Of a stretch of 64,000 nucleotides of DNA, positions 17,295-26,637 are shown one piece after another. The first letter of the stretch is position 1; every line of letters starts with the position of its first letter. Source of the DNA: Meridianimarinicoccus sp. MJW13. GTDB taxonomy: Bacteria; Pseudomonadota; Alphaproteobacteria; Rhodobacterales; Rhodobacteraceae. The DNA lies in NCBI RefSeq assembly GCF_014901205.1, contig NZ_JACNMU010000001.1:542232-606231 (forward strand). Direction: 5' to 3'. The translations under genes and the position numbers were made by a program. The notes under the pieces were generated by a model, which was not told where the DNA came from, ran no database searches, and saw only the letters and a program-made list of their open reading frames with translations.

Positions 17295-18167
17295 ATGATC
17301 AAAGGGTCCCTTCCAGCCCTGGTAACCCCGTTCAAGGACGGTGCGGTGGATCTGGAGACGCTCAAGAAACTGGTGAACTGGCAGATCGAGCAGGGCTCGC
17401 ACGGGCTGGTGCCGGTGGGCACCACCGGGGAAAGCCCCACGGTCAGCCACGAAGAGCATCGCCTGATCGTCGAAACCGTGATCGAAGCCGCCGCCGGGCG
17501 GGTGCCGGTTGTGGCAGGCGCGGGCTCGAACTCCACCGCCGAGGCGATCAGCCTTGTCCAGCACGCCGAAAAGGCGGGCGCGGCGGCGGCTTTGGTGGTG
17601 ACGCCCTACTACAACAAGCCGACACAGGCCGGGCTGATCGCGCATTTCACCGCACTGAATGATGCCAGCACCCTGCCGATCGTCATCTACAATATTCCCG
17701 GCCGGTCGGTGGTGGACATGTCACCTGCCACCATGGGCGAACTGGCGAAACTGCCGCGCATCGTCGGTGTCAAGGATGCCACCGGCGATCTGGCCCGCGT
17801 CAGCCAGCAGCGCGCCACCTGCGGCACCGGCTTTCTGCAACTGTCGGGCGAAGATGCCACGGCGCTAGGCTTCAATGCCCATGGCGGCGTTGGCTGCATC
17901 TCGGTCACTGCCAACGTGGCCCCGGCCATGTGCGCCCAGTTCCAGGAGGCCACGCTGAACGGCGATTACGCCGCCGCGCTGGCGATCCAGGATCGGCTGA
18001 TGCCCCTGCATCAGGCGATCTTTCTTGAACCCGGCCTGTCGGGGGCGAAATACGCCCTGTCGAAACTGGGCCTGTGCGGGGAAGAGGTGCGCCTGCCGCT
18101 GCTGCCGGTCACCCAGCCGGTCCGCGACGCCATTGATGCCGCCCTGGCCCACGCCGGGCTGGTCTGA
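17295..18167 (+). CDS. dapA: DapA, 4-hydroxy-tetrahydrodipicolinate synthase
   Basis: A 290-residue TIM-barrel aldolase that condenses pyruvate with aspartate semialdehyde, the first committed step to lysine and diaminopimelate. Key residues are in place: TTGE at 43-46, TPYYNKPTQ near 103-111, the catalytic Tyr132 in IYNIPGR, and the Schiff-base Lys160 in [21 protein letters not shown] precedes the ATG. The trmO gene starts two bases after the stop, so the two share a transcript. A sigma-70-like promoter is visible upstream. Confidence 0.97.
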   Translation: MIKGSLPALVTPFKDGAVDLETLKKLVNWQIEQGSHGLVPVGTTGESPTVSHEEHRLIVETVIEAAAGRVPVVAGAGSNSTAEAISLVQHAEKAGAAAALVVTPYYNKPTQAGLIAHFTALNDASTLPIVIYNIPGRSVVDMSPATMGELAKLPRIVGVKDATGDLARVSQQRATCGTGFLQLSGEDATALGFNAHGGVGCISVTANVAPAMCAQFQEATLNGDYAAALAIQDRLMPLHQAIFLEPGLSGAKYALSKLGLCGEEVRLPLLPVTQPVRDAIDAALAHAGLV

Positions 18168-18169
18168 GC

Positions 18170-18664
18170 ATGGCAAACCCGGTCCGCCCCGGCGAAAAGA
18201 CCCTCGACTTCGATCCGGGCGACCGGGTCGAAGCCGGCCTGACCTTCATCGGGCGCATCCGCACACCGTGGTCGCGCGGCAATTGCCCCAAGAACATCCG
18301 GATGGCGCGCGACAGCGGCGAGCCGGCCCATATCGAGATGGACCCGGCCTATCTGGACGGTCTGACCGGTCTGGAACCGGGCCGCGCGCTGATCCTGATC
18401 TACTGGATGGACCGGGCCCGGCGCGACCTGATCCTGCAAAACCCCGGCCATGTGGACAGTCCGCGCGGCACCTTCGCCATCCGCTCGCCGAACCGGCCCA
18501 ACACGCTGGCGCTGTCGACCGTGGTGCTGACCGGCATCGATCCCGCCACCGGGCGGCTGGACATTGACGCCATCGATTGTTTCGACGGGACCCCGCTGGT
18601 CGATCTGCGCCCCTGGCTGCCCACCATCGACGTGCCGCCCGCGCTTCAGGACAAGCTGGGCTGA
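18170..18664 (+). CDS. trmO: TrmO/TsaA-family tRNA methyltransferase
   Basis: A 164-residue protein of the TsaA (YaeB) family. In E. coli TrmO methylates N6-threonylcarbamoyladenosine at position 37 of tRNA using SAM. Family features are IGRIRTPWSRGNCPKN near residues 24-39, RGTFAIRSPNRPNTLALSTV around 99-118, and VLTGIDPATGRLDIDAIDCF with FDGTPLVDLRPWLP near the C-terminus. It is shorter than E. coli TrmO, having just the catalytic beta-barrel domain. The role in this organism is inferred from the family; other TsaA proteins have different targets. It follows dapA with a two-base gap. Confidence 0.85.
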   Translation: MANPVRPGEKTLDFDPGDRVEAGLTFIGRIRTPWSRGNCPKNIRMARDSGEPAHIEMDPAYLDGLTGLEPGRALILIYWMDRARRDLILQNPGHVDSPRGTFAIRSPNRPNTLALSTVVLTGIDPATGRLDIDAIDCFDGTPLVDLRPWLPTIDVPPALQDKLG

Positions 18665-18671
18665 TCGGCGC

Positions 18672-18700
18672 TTGGCGCGCGCCGTCAAAGCGCCTATATC
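18672..18700 (+). promoter_or_regulatory. Likely sigma-70-type promoter of smpB with a very short leader
   Basis: TTGGCG (18672-18677), 17 bases, then TATATC (18695-18700). The smpB ATG is at 18710, so a start site about seven bases after the -10 would leave almost no 5' leader. Confidence 0.45.
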
Positions 18701-18709
18701 CCCACGACC

Positions 18710-19186
18710 ATGGCCAAAGATAAAACCAACCCCAACTACAAGGTGATCGCCGAGAACCGGCGGGCCCGTTATGATTACGCCATCGAGGATGACCTCGAAT
18801 GCGGGATCGTGCTGCAGGGCTCCGAGGTGAAATCCCTGCGCCAGGGCGGCGCCAATATCGCCGACAGCTATGCCGCCGTCGAAAACGGCGAACTGTGGCT
18901 GGTCAACGGCTATATCGCGCCCTACGCGCAGGCCAAGACCTGGGGCCATGAAGAACGCCGCCGCCGCAAGCTGCTGGTCAACAAGCGCGAGATGTCGCGG
19001 CTGTGGTCAGCCACCCAGCGCGAGGGCATGACCCTTGTGCCGCTGGTGCTGTACTTCAATCACAAGGGCTTCGTGAAGCTGAAGATCGGCATCGCCAAGG
19101 GCAAGAAAACACACGACAAACGGGCCACCGAGGCCAAACGCGACTGGCAACGCCAGAAACAGCGCCTGTTGCGCCACGACACCTGA
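18710..19186 (+). CDS. smpB: SmpB, tmRNA-binding protein for ribosome rescue
   Basis: A 158-residue protein, the normal length, that binds tmRNA (SsrA) and brings it to stalled ribosomes for trans-translation. Conserved pieces are [12 protein letters not shown] at the N-terminus, [19 protein letters not shown] around 37-55, and the basic C-terminal tail [20 protein letters not shown] that enters the decoding centre. It stands alone behind its own promoter-like sequence. No convincing Shine-Dalgarno sequence lies between the -10 element and the ATG. Confidence 0.97.
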   Translation: MAKDKTNPNYKVIAENRRARYDYAIEDDLECGIVLQGSEVKSLRQGGANIADSYAAVENGELWLVNGYIAPYAQAKTWGHEERRRRKLLVNKREMSRLWSATQREGMTLVPLVLYFNHKGFVKLKIGIAKGKKTHDKRATEAKRDWQRQKQRLLRHDT

Positions 19187-19233
19187 CCCGCCCGCCGCGA
19201 CGGGCCAGTTGACGCAACGGCGCGGGCACGGGC

Positions 19234-19262
19234 TTGCGCCCCGCACAAGGGCCGTCTAGCAA
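19234..19262 (+). promoter_or_regulatory. Possible sigma-70-type promoter of the sulfurtransferase gene
   Basis: TTGCGC (19234-19239), 17 bases, then TAGCAA (19257-19262), thirty bases before the ATG at 19293. AT-richer than its surroundings; judged by eye. Confidence 0.35.
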
Positions 19263-19292
19263 TAAGTTTACACCGGTAACCGAGAGCCTTTC

Positions 19293-20144
19293 ATGCCGAA
19301 TTCTGATCCCAAGACCCTCGTTTCGACCGACTGGTTGGCATCCCACCTGCGCGACCCGGACCTGCGGATTCTGGACGCCTCGTGGTACATGCCCGCCGAG
19401 AATCGCGACCCGCGCGCCGAATACGAGGCCGGCCACATCCCCAGTGCGCGATTCTTCGACATCGAAGAGATCTCGGATCAACGCTCGGACCTGCCGCACA
19501 TGGCGCCGCCGGTGGAAAAATTCATGTCCCGCCTGCGCAAGATGGGCGTCGGCGACGGCCATCAGGTGGTGATCTATGACGGGGCCGGCCTGTTCTCGGC
19601 CGCCCGAGTCTGGTGGCTGTTCCGCCTGATGGGCAAGACAGACGTCGCGGTTCTGGACGGCGGCCTGCCCAAGTGGATCGCCGAAGGGCGCGAGTTGGAA
19701 GACCTGCCGCCAATGATCCGCGATCGTCACATGACCGTGCGCCGCCAGGCCGGTCTGATCCGCGATGTCACACAGGTGGCGGCGGCTTCGAAACTGGGCG
19801 ATCACGAGATCATCGACGCGCGGTCCCCGGACCGTTTCGCCGGACAGGTGGACGAACCCCGCCCCGGCCTGCGCGCGGGCCATATTCCGGGGTCCAAGAA
19901 CCTGCCCTTCGGAACCCTGCTGAACGCCGATGGCACCATGAAGGATGCCGCCGGTTTGAAAGCCGCGTTCGAAGCCGCCGGGATCGACCTGTCGAAACCG
20001 GCGATCACCTCGTGCGGGTCCGGCATCACCGCCTCGGTCCTGAACCTGGCGATGGAGCGGCTGGGGAAATCGGATCATTCGCTCTATGACGGCTCCTGGG
20101 CCGAATGGGGCATGTATGGCGACCTGGAGGTCGGCACCGCCTGA
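19293..20144 (+). CDS. sseA: 3-Mercaptopyruvate sulfurtransferase, two rhodanese domains
   Basis: A 283-residue protein with an N-terminal inactive and a C-terminal active rhodanese domain. The active-site loop is CGSGITA at 241-247 with Cys241 carrying the persulfide; the CGSG-type loop marks mercaptopyruvate sulfurtransferases as opposed to thiosulfate rhodaneses. The first domain carries [20 protein letters not shown] (95-114), as in SseA. It transfers sulfur from 3-mercaptopyruvate to thiols or cyanide in the cytoplasm. The rluE-type gene begins eight bases after its stop and may be co-transcribed. Confidence 0.93.
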   Translation: MPNSDPKTLVSTDWLASHLRDPDLRILDASWYMPAENRDPRAEYEAGHIPSARFFDIEEISDQRSDLPHMAPPVEKFMSRLRKMGVGDGHQVVIYDGAGLFSAARVWWLFRLMGKTDVAVLDGGLPKWIAEGRELEDLPPMIRDRHMTVRRQAGLIRDVTQVAAASKLGDHEIIDARSPDRFAGQVDEPRPGLRAGHIPGSKNLPFGTLLNADGTMKDAAGLKAAFEAAGIDLSKPAITSCGSGITASVLNLAMERLGKSDHSLYDGSWAEWGMYGDLEVGTA

Positions 20145-20152
20145 GCGCGGCC

Positions 20153-20767
20153 ATGGCCCGGTTGATTCTGTTCAACAAGCCCTTCGGGGTTCTGTCGCAA
20201 TTCACCGACACCGGCAGCGGCGACAGTCCCCGGCAAACCCTCTCCGACCACATCGACCTGCCTGGCGTCTATGCCGCCGGACGGCTGGATCGTGACAGCG
20301 AAGGCTTGCTGCTGCTGACCGATGACGGCGGCCTGCAGGCGCAGATCGCCCATCCCAGGCACAAGATGCCCAAAACCTATCTGGTGCAGGTCGAGGGCGC
20401 CCCCGACCCCGCAGCCATCGCGGCCCTGTGCGAAGGCGTGGACCTGAAAGACGGCCCCACCTTGCCCGCGCAGGCCCGGCGTATCGCGCCCCCGTCGAAC
20501 CTGTGGGAGCGGGATCCGCCGATCCGGGTCCGCAAATCCGTGCCCGACAGCTGGATCGAACTGATCATCCGCGAAGGCCGCAATCGGCAAGTGCGCCGGA
20601 TGACCGCCGCCGTGGGCCACCCCACCCTGCGGCTGATCCGCTGGAAAATCGGAGACTGGTCGCTGGACGGGCTGGCACCGGGTCAATGGCGCGAACTTCA
20701 GGTGGCAGCCCCGGCACGCAAACCCGGCCCCAAACCGCCCCGCGCCCGCAAGCCGCGCCGCCGCTGA
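20153..20767 (+). CDS. rluE: RluE/RsuA-family pseudouridine synthase
   Basis: A 204-residue protein without an S4 domain, as in RluE, which modifies U2457 of 23S rRNA in E. coli. The catalytic Asp46 sits in [16 protein letters not shown] (41-56); KTYLVQVEG and [20 protein letters not shown] (about 137-156) are the other family motifs. The C-terminus is a basic Pro/Lys/Arg tail that is not part of the fold and may help bind RNA. The ATG at 20153 begins right at the family N-terminus [15 protein letters not shown]; an earlier frame start overlaps sseA and has no homology. Confidence 0.9.
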   Translation: MARLILFNKPFGVLSQFTDTGSGDSPRQTLSDHIDLPGVYAAGRLDRDSEGLLLLTDDGGLQAQIAHPRHKMPKTYLVQVEGAPDPAAIAALCEGVDLKDGPTLPAQARRIAPPSNLWERDPPIRVRKSVPDSWIELIIREGRNRQVRRMTAAVGHPTLRLIRWKIGDWSLDGLAPGQWRELQVAAPARKPGPKPPRARKPRRR

Positions 20768-20811
20768 TCCCGGCAGCCACCGGCACCGTTTCCTGAATAG
20801 TCACCGACATG

Positions 20812-20838
20812 AAAAATCCGGGCGCCGCAGCGCCCGGA
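20812..20838 (-). terminator. Rho-independent terminator of the PII-amtB operon
   Basis: TCCGGGCGC and GCGCCCGGA form a perfect nine-base-pair stem with a four-base loop; on the minus strand a run of five T follows. It lies 28 bases beyond the amtB stop and may also help end rluE transcription from the other side. Confidence 0.85.
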
Positions 20839-20865
20839 TCAAACCTCGGGTTCGGATGTGGGCGA

Positions 20866-22200
<1,335 letters not shown>

Positions 22201-22231
22201 TTCAAGGATTCCCCTTTACGGTCGCGCTGGC

Positions 22232-22570
22232 TTAGAGGGCGTCTTCATTGGTTTCGCCCGTGCGGACGCGAACGGCCTGGGCCACGTCGAGGACGAAAAT
22301 CTTGCCGTCGCCGATCTTGTCGGTCCTGGCTGTGGATTGGATGGTGTCGACCACCTGGTCTGCCATCGCCGCGCTGACGACGATTTCCAGCTTGACCTTC
22401 GGCACGAAGTTCACGGCGTATTCAGCCCCCCGGTAGATCTCGGTGTGGCCGGACTGCGACCCGAAGCCCTTGATCTCGTTCACCATCATGCCGCGGACGC
22501 CGATCGAGGTCAGAGCTTCGCGAACCTCCTCCAGCTTGAACGGCTTGATTGCTGCAATGATCAGTTTCAC
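22232..22570 (-). CDS. glnK: PII nitrogen-regulatory protein (GlnK type)
   Basis: A 112-residue PII protein that senses 2-oxoglutarate, ATP/ADP and, through uridylylation, glutamine. Tyr51 in EIYRGAEY is the uridylylation site in the T-loop; KIGDGKIFVLDVAQAVRVRTGE near the C-terminus is the PII signature. I used the GTG at 22570 as start: it gives the exact family N-terminus (MKLIIAAIKPFKLEEV) and is preceded by GGAAGGGAAAG. A longer reading upstream has no homology. It sits before amtB, so it is called GlnK rather than GlnB. Confidence 0.95.
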   Translation of the reverse strand: MKLIIAAIKPFKLEEVREALTSIGVRGMMVNEIKGFGSQSGHTEIYRGAEYAVNFVPKVKLEIVVSAAMADQVVDTIQSTARTDKIGDGKIFVLDVAQAVRVRTGETNEDAL

Positions 22571-22690
22571 GTTCTTTCCCTTCCTTGCAGCGGGCCTGGC
22601 CCGCCAGAATTCACACAGGCACTGACGCCGCAAAACACGGGCGGCCTCAAGAAAACCGGCCTTGGAAATGCGGCAGCACGGCCGACAAAC

Positions 22691-22734
22691 GCCCAAATTT
22701 TGCACAATTTGTGCGCTATGATGAAATTTTGGGC
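22691..22734. promoter_or_regulatory. Nested palindromes, possible NtrC site upstream of glnK
   Basis: GCACAATTTGTGC at 22702-22714 is an almost perfect palindrome and resembles the TGCAC-N5-GTGCA pattern bound by NtrC. It is flanked by a wider, imperfect repeat, GCCCAAATTTT (22691-22701) and AAATTTTGGGC (22724-22734). The region is AT-rich and lies about 130 bases upstream of glnK on the minus strand and 95-140 bases before the penicillin-binding protein gene on the plus strand. I see no clear sigma-54 promoter. Confidence 0.45.
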
Positions 22735-22828
22735 ATCCGAGAATCTTGCGCAACACGGGGAACGGGTCCACATGACCGTCAAACCGAGGTACACTGCGGC
22801 AAGGCAGAACCCCCAAGAAGGGCGCAAG

Positions 22829-25069
22829 ATGAGCAGATCCCAGAAATCCCCGCGCATTCTGCGGGCCGATCAGCGCTATGCGGGCACCACCGCCAAGAAA
22901 CGCCCGACACCGGCGAAAAAAGGCAAGGCGGCGCCCGCGAAGCGGCGCAAGGCGAAACCGGCGGCGCGCAAGCAACGCCGGGGCGGTCGCGGCGGCGGCG
23001 GCGGTATCATCGGATTCTTCCGGCGTATCATCAGCTGGATCCTGCGCCTGTTCTGGCGCATCGGCTGGCGGTTCGGGCTGGTCATGGGGCTGATTCTGGC
23101 GCTGGCCGTGGGGTCGATCTATGCCACGCTGCCCGATGCCTCGGAAATGGTCGATGGCCGTGCGCGCGGGTCGGTCACCATGATGGACCGCTACGGCGAG
23201 GTCTACGCATGGCGCGGTGACCAGTTCGGCGGTGTCATCACCGCCGACACCGTGTCACCGCATCTGAAACATTCGATCATCGCCACCGAGGATCGCCGGT
23301 TCTACCGCCATTTCGGGGTCAGCCCGCGCGGCGTGGCCGGTGCCATCGCCATCAACCTGCGCGAAGGGCGCGGCGCGCTTGAGGGGCACGGCGGCTCGAC
23401 CATCACCCAGCAGACCGCCAAGCTGTTGTGTCTTGGCCGGCCCTACAAGCCCGACGAATGGAAGAACGACGAAGCCGCCTATGAGGCCGACTGCCGCCGC
23501 AGCTCGATGGGTCGCAAGATCCGCGAGGCGCTGTACGCGATGGCGCTGGAAGCGCGCTATACCAAGGACGAAATCCTCACGATCTATATGAACCGGGCCT
23601 ACCTGGGTGCCGGGGCGCGCGGTTTCCAGGCCGCCAGCCAGCGCTATTTCGGCAAATCCGCTGCCGAGGTGAACCCGGCCGAGGCCGCGATGCTGGCCGG
23701 TCTGCTGAAAGCGCCCACGCGCTATGCGCCGACCGCCGACCTGCAGCGGTCGCAGGATCGGGCCAACATCATCATCGGCCTGATGGAGGAAGAAGACTAT
23801 CTGACCGCGACCGAGGCCGCGCTGGCCGTCGCCAATCCCGCCACCCTGTCCGAGGCCGCCGAGGCCCGCGCGGGCGGCTATTTCGCGGACTGGGTGATGG
23901 AAAGCACGCCGTCCTTCCTCAGCTCGCAAACCACCGAAGATGTGTTGATCCGCACCACCTTCGATGCGCGCCTGCAACGGGCCGCGGAAGAGGCGCTGCA
24001 ATGGGTGTTCGAAAACAAGGTCCGCGAAGGCTCCAAGGCGCAGGCGGCCATCGTGGTGATGGATGCCGACGGCGCCGTGCGCGCCATGGTCGGCGGCCGC
24101 AAGACCAAGGTTTCGGGCGCCTTCAACCGCGCGACGCAGGCGCTGCGCCAGACCGGATCGGCGTTCAAGCCCTTCGTCTATGCCGCGGCCCTTGACTGGG
24201 GCTTCACCCCCAACGCGCAGGTGGTGGATGAACCGCTGACCATCAACGTGCCCGGGTCCGGCGCATGGTCCCCCAAGAACTATGATCGCAAGTATCATGG
24301 CAAGGTGACGCTGACGCAGGCGCTGGCACACAGCTACAACATCCCCGCCGTGAAGGTGTCCGAGGAAATGGGCCGCGAGAACGTGCGCCGCATCGCCGCC
24401 GATTTCGGCCTGAGCAGCGATCTGGCCGCCGGTCCGGCGCTGGCCCTGGGCGTGTCCGAGGCGACGCTGCTGCAAATGACGGCGGCCTATTCGGGCATCC
24501 TGAACGGCGGCTCGTCGGTGACGCCCTACGGGCTGACCGAATTGCGCCTGCTGGGCGACAGCCAGCCATTGTTCGGGCAGGAAGGCGGCATCGGCGAGCG
24601 GGTGATCGCGCCACAAGCCGCGCGGCAGCTTGTCTACATGATGAACCAGGTCATCGAAAACGGGACCGGCCAGCGCGCCAAGCTGGGCGATCGTCCGGCG
24701 GCGGGCAAGACCGGCACCACGCAGGCCGCGCGGGATGCGTGGTTCATCGGCTTCACCGGCGACTACGTGGCCGGTGTCTGGATGGGCTACGACGACAACA
24801 CGCCGCTCAGCGGTGTCACCGGCGGCGGGCTTCCGGCCGAAATCTGGCGCGAGACCATGGTGAGGGTGCACGAAGGCGTGCCAATCTCGCAACTGCCGAT
24901 GGAGATCCCCGCCGGCGTTCGCCCCGGCCAGATGGCCGGCGACAGCGGCAGCAGCCCGACCAAGAACGTGGGACAGTCGGCGCAGGGTCTGAGCAACAAT
25001 GTCGACAACGCCGTGCGCAACACCGAACGCGCCATCAACAACGTGCTGCGATCGATCTTCGGCGGCTAG
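22829..25069 (+). CDS. mrcA: Class A penicillin-binding protein (PBP1A type)
   Basis: A 746-residue bifunctional peptidoglycan synthase. A basic cytoplasmic tail rich in Lys, Arg, Ala and Gly (residues 1-70) precedes a membrane anchor (about 78-98). The glycosyltransferase domain has catalytic Glu154 in TEDRRFYRHFG and GGSTITQQTAK; the transpeptidase domain has Ser444 in TGSAFKPF, SYN in AHSYNIPAVKV, and Lys627 in GKTGTTQAARDAWFIGFTG. All catalytic motifs are intact. I chose the ATG at 22829, preceded by AAGAAGG, since the frame upstream lies in the glnK control region. A terminator follows. Confidence 0.93.
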   Translation: MSRSQKSPRILRADQRYAGTTAKKRPTPAKKGKAAPAKRRKAKPAARKQRRGGRGGGGGIIGFFRRIISWILRLFWRIGWRFGLVMGLILALAVGSIYATLPDASEMVDGRARGSVTMMDRYGEVYAWRGDQFGGVITADTVSPHLKHSIIATEDRRFYRHFGVSPRGVAGAIAINLREGRGALEGHGGSTITQQTAKLLCLGRPYKPDEWKNDEAAYEADCRRSSMGRKIREALYAMALEARYTKDEILTIYMNRAYLGAGARGFQAASQRYFGKSAAEVNPAEAAMLAGLLKAPTRYAPTADLQRSQDRANIIIGLMEEEDYLTATEAALAVANPATLSEAAEARAGGYFADWVMESTPSFLSSQTTEDVLIRTTFDARLQRAAEEALQWVFENKVREGSKAQAAIVVMDADGAVRAMVGGRKTKVSGAFNRATQALRQTGSAFKPFVYAAALDWGFTPNAQVVDEPLTINVPGSGAWSPKNYDRKYHGKVTLTQALAHSYNIPAVKVSEEMGRENVRRIAADFGLSSDLAAGPALALGVSEATLLQMTAAYSGILNGGSSVTPYGLTELRLLGDSQPLFGQEGGIGERVIAPQAARQLVYMMNQVIENGTGQRAKLGDRPAAGKTGTTQAARDAWFIGFTGDYVAGVWMGYDDNTPLSGVTGGGLPAEIWRETMVRVHEGVPISQLPMEIPAGVRPGQMAGDSGSSPTKNVGQSAQGLSNNVDNAVRNTERAINNVLRSIFGG

Positions 25070-25088
25070 ATCGCGAAATCACGACAGA

Positions 25089-25118
25089 AAAAGGGCGGCC
25101 TCCGGGGCCGCCCTTTTT
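25089..25118. terminator. Bidirectional rho-independent terminator
   Basis: GGGCGGCC (25093-25100) pairs with GGCCGCCC (25106-25113); a run of five A precedes and five T follows, so it can end both mrcA on the plus strand and mlaC on the minus strand. Confidence 0.9.
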
Positions 25119-25122
25119 CGTA

Positions 25123-25722
25123 TCAGGTGTTCTTCAGGGTCTGCGTCAGCCTCGAGATCGAGCCGCCGGACTTGTCCAGCAGCGCGCCGATCTCGGTACG
25201 TTCGGTGGTCAGCATGTTGATGCCTTCGATGATCACGTTGAACACCTTGTCCGACCCGGACCCGTCCGAGACGTGGAATTCCACCTTTACATCCGAATGC
25301 CCGGGCACTTTGGCCACCGCATCCACCACCGTCACCTTCTTGTCGGCGCGGGCGCGCACAACCTTCACGGTGCCGCCCTTGAACTCGTTGAACCGGCGTC
25401 CGTACTTGCGGGAGAAATAGCCGGTGAAGGCATTGGTATAGGCCCTCAGCTCGGAACTGCTGGCCGAGCGGGCGGCGACGCCCAGCGAGAAGCGGGCAAT
25501 AGTGGGCACATCGGCATAGCGTTTGAACAGGGCCTCGAAGTCCTTGATCATCCGCGATTCGGACTGGCCCGAGTTGATCGCCTTCTGCACTTCGGCAACC
25601 ATCTTGTTGACCATGGCTTCGGCAGCGGCCGGGCTGGTCGCGGCGAAGGCGGCAGACGGCAGCACGGTCGTGGCGGCCAGCGCGGCCAGAAGATGGCGGC
25701 GGGTCAGGGCAATATCATTCAC
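25123..25722 (-). CDS. mlaC: MlaC-family periplasmic phospholipid-binding protein
   Basis: A 199-residue protein of the MlaC/Ttg2D family, which carries phospholipids across the periplasm between the outer-membrane MlaA complex and the inner-membrane MlaFEDB transporter. A signal peptide with a twin-arginine-like start (TRRHLLAALAATTVLPSAAFA) is followed by the mature domain; RFSLGVAARSASSSELRAYT and DVKVEFHVSDGSGSDKVFNV fit the family. It begins with GTG at 25722, overlapping the end of mlaA by eight bases, so the two are translated together. No mlaFEDB genes are nearby. Confidence 0.88.
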   Translation of the reverse strand: MNDIALTRRHLLAALAATTVLPSAAFAATSPAAAEAMVNKMVAEVQKAINSGQSESRMIKDFEALFKRYADVPTIARFSLGVAARSASSSELRAYTNAFTGYFSRKYGRRFNEFKGGTVKVVRARADKKVTVVDAVAKVPGHSDVKVEFHVSDGSGSDKVFNVIIEGINMLTTERTEIGALLDKSGGSISRLTQTLKNT

Positions 25723-26482
25723 TGAAGAGCTCCTCATAGGGGTCGATGACACCGCCGTCGTCCGGGGTATCCCCCAGCTCGAATCGGCGGGTATCAAGAT
25801 AGATCTGGCGGGTCTGCAGATAGCTGTCGGCGCTATCGTACAGAACTTCGTCCACCGTGCTCGAGAACTCGTACCGGTAGTCGGATTTCTCAAGCACATA
25901 GGTTGTAGGCGGAATAAAGCTCTCGGGCGGCGTCAGTCCAACGAAGGTCAACGGGTTCAGGAACAGGTCCACGACCTCGCCGGTGAGGGATCGCTGGGTA
26001 TAGGGACCGAAGAACGGCACCTCGACATAGGCCCCTTCCTCGACGCCCCAGACGAACAGGGTCTCGCCAAAGTCGGTTGACCGGCGTTCCATCCCCCAGG
26101 CGCCGGCGGCGTCGAAGATGCCGAACACGCCCACGGTGGTATTGACCAGGAACCGGAACAGGTTGTGGCCGAAATCCTCGGGCTTGGCCTGCAGGGCATC
26201 GTTGACGATGTCGCCGGGCAGCTCCAGATTGGCCCGAACATTGTTCACCCGCGTCCGCAGATAGCGCGGCAACACGCCATACGCCTGCGAGAACGGGCGA
26301 AACAGCACCGTGTCGAAGTCCTTGTTGAACTCGTGGACCTTGCGATTCACGTTCTCATAGGGGTCGTCGACGACAGAGCCCTCGGGACCAGATGTCGCGC
26401 AACCGGCCAGAAACACCGGTAAAACAAGGGCTTTGATGACATGTCGGCGAGCAATGGCCGACCACTTGCGTACGTGTTGCAC
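25715..26482 (-). CDS. mlaA: MlaA/VacJ-family outer-membrane lipoprotein
   Basis: A protein of about 255 residues that removes mislocalised phospholipids from the outer leaflet of the outer membrane and passes them to MlaC. The lipobox is LAGC, with the lipidated Cys near residue 28. Family motifs are DPYENVNRKVHEFNKDFD, LNPLTFVGL and TVGVFGIFDAAGAWGMERRS. Several GTG codons could be the start; the one at 26482 gives a signal peptide of reasonable length, while the one at 26548 would add 22 residues. The C-terminal tail ends in an acidic stretch. It is the first gene of a two-gene mlaA-mlaC unit on the minus strand. Confidence 0.9.
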   Translation of the reverse strand: MQHVRKWSAIARRHVIKALVLPVFLAGCATSGPEGSVVDDPYENVNRKVHEFNKDFDTVLFRPFSQAYGVLPRYLRTRVNNVRANLELPGDIVNDALQAKPEDFGHNLFRFLVNTTVGVFGIFDAAGAWGMERRSTDFGETLFVWGVEEGAYVEVPFFGPYTQRSLTGEVVDLFLNPLTFVGLTPPESFIPPTTYVLEKSDYRYEFSSTVDEVLYDSADSYLQTRQIYLDTRRFELGDTPDDGGVIDPYEELFSE

Positions 26483-26637
26483 TGGGGGGATCACCCTCTT
26501 GTAAGCACGCGACCACACATAGTAGACCCGGAAAGAAGATGCCACCACCTCGCGAGGCCGTGAGGGTTTTCCGCCAGAGGTATTTCCGGCGCGACACGCT
26601 ATCGTGGCCTCGCAGACCGCATCCAGAGGAACAATCC

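Noticed and set aside
22571..22690. Possible sigma-54 promoter upstream of glnK
   Set aside because: GG and GC pairs near TGGCGGGCC are wrongly spaced for a -24/-12 promoter.
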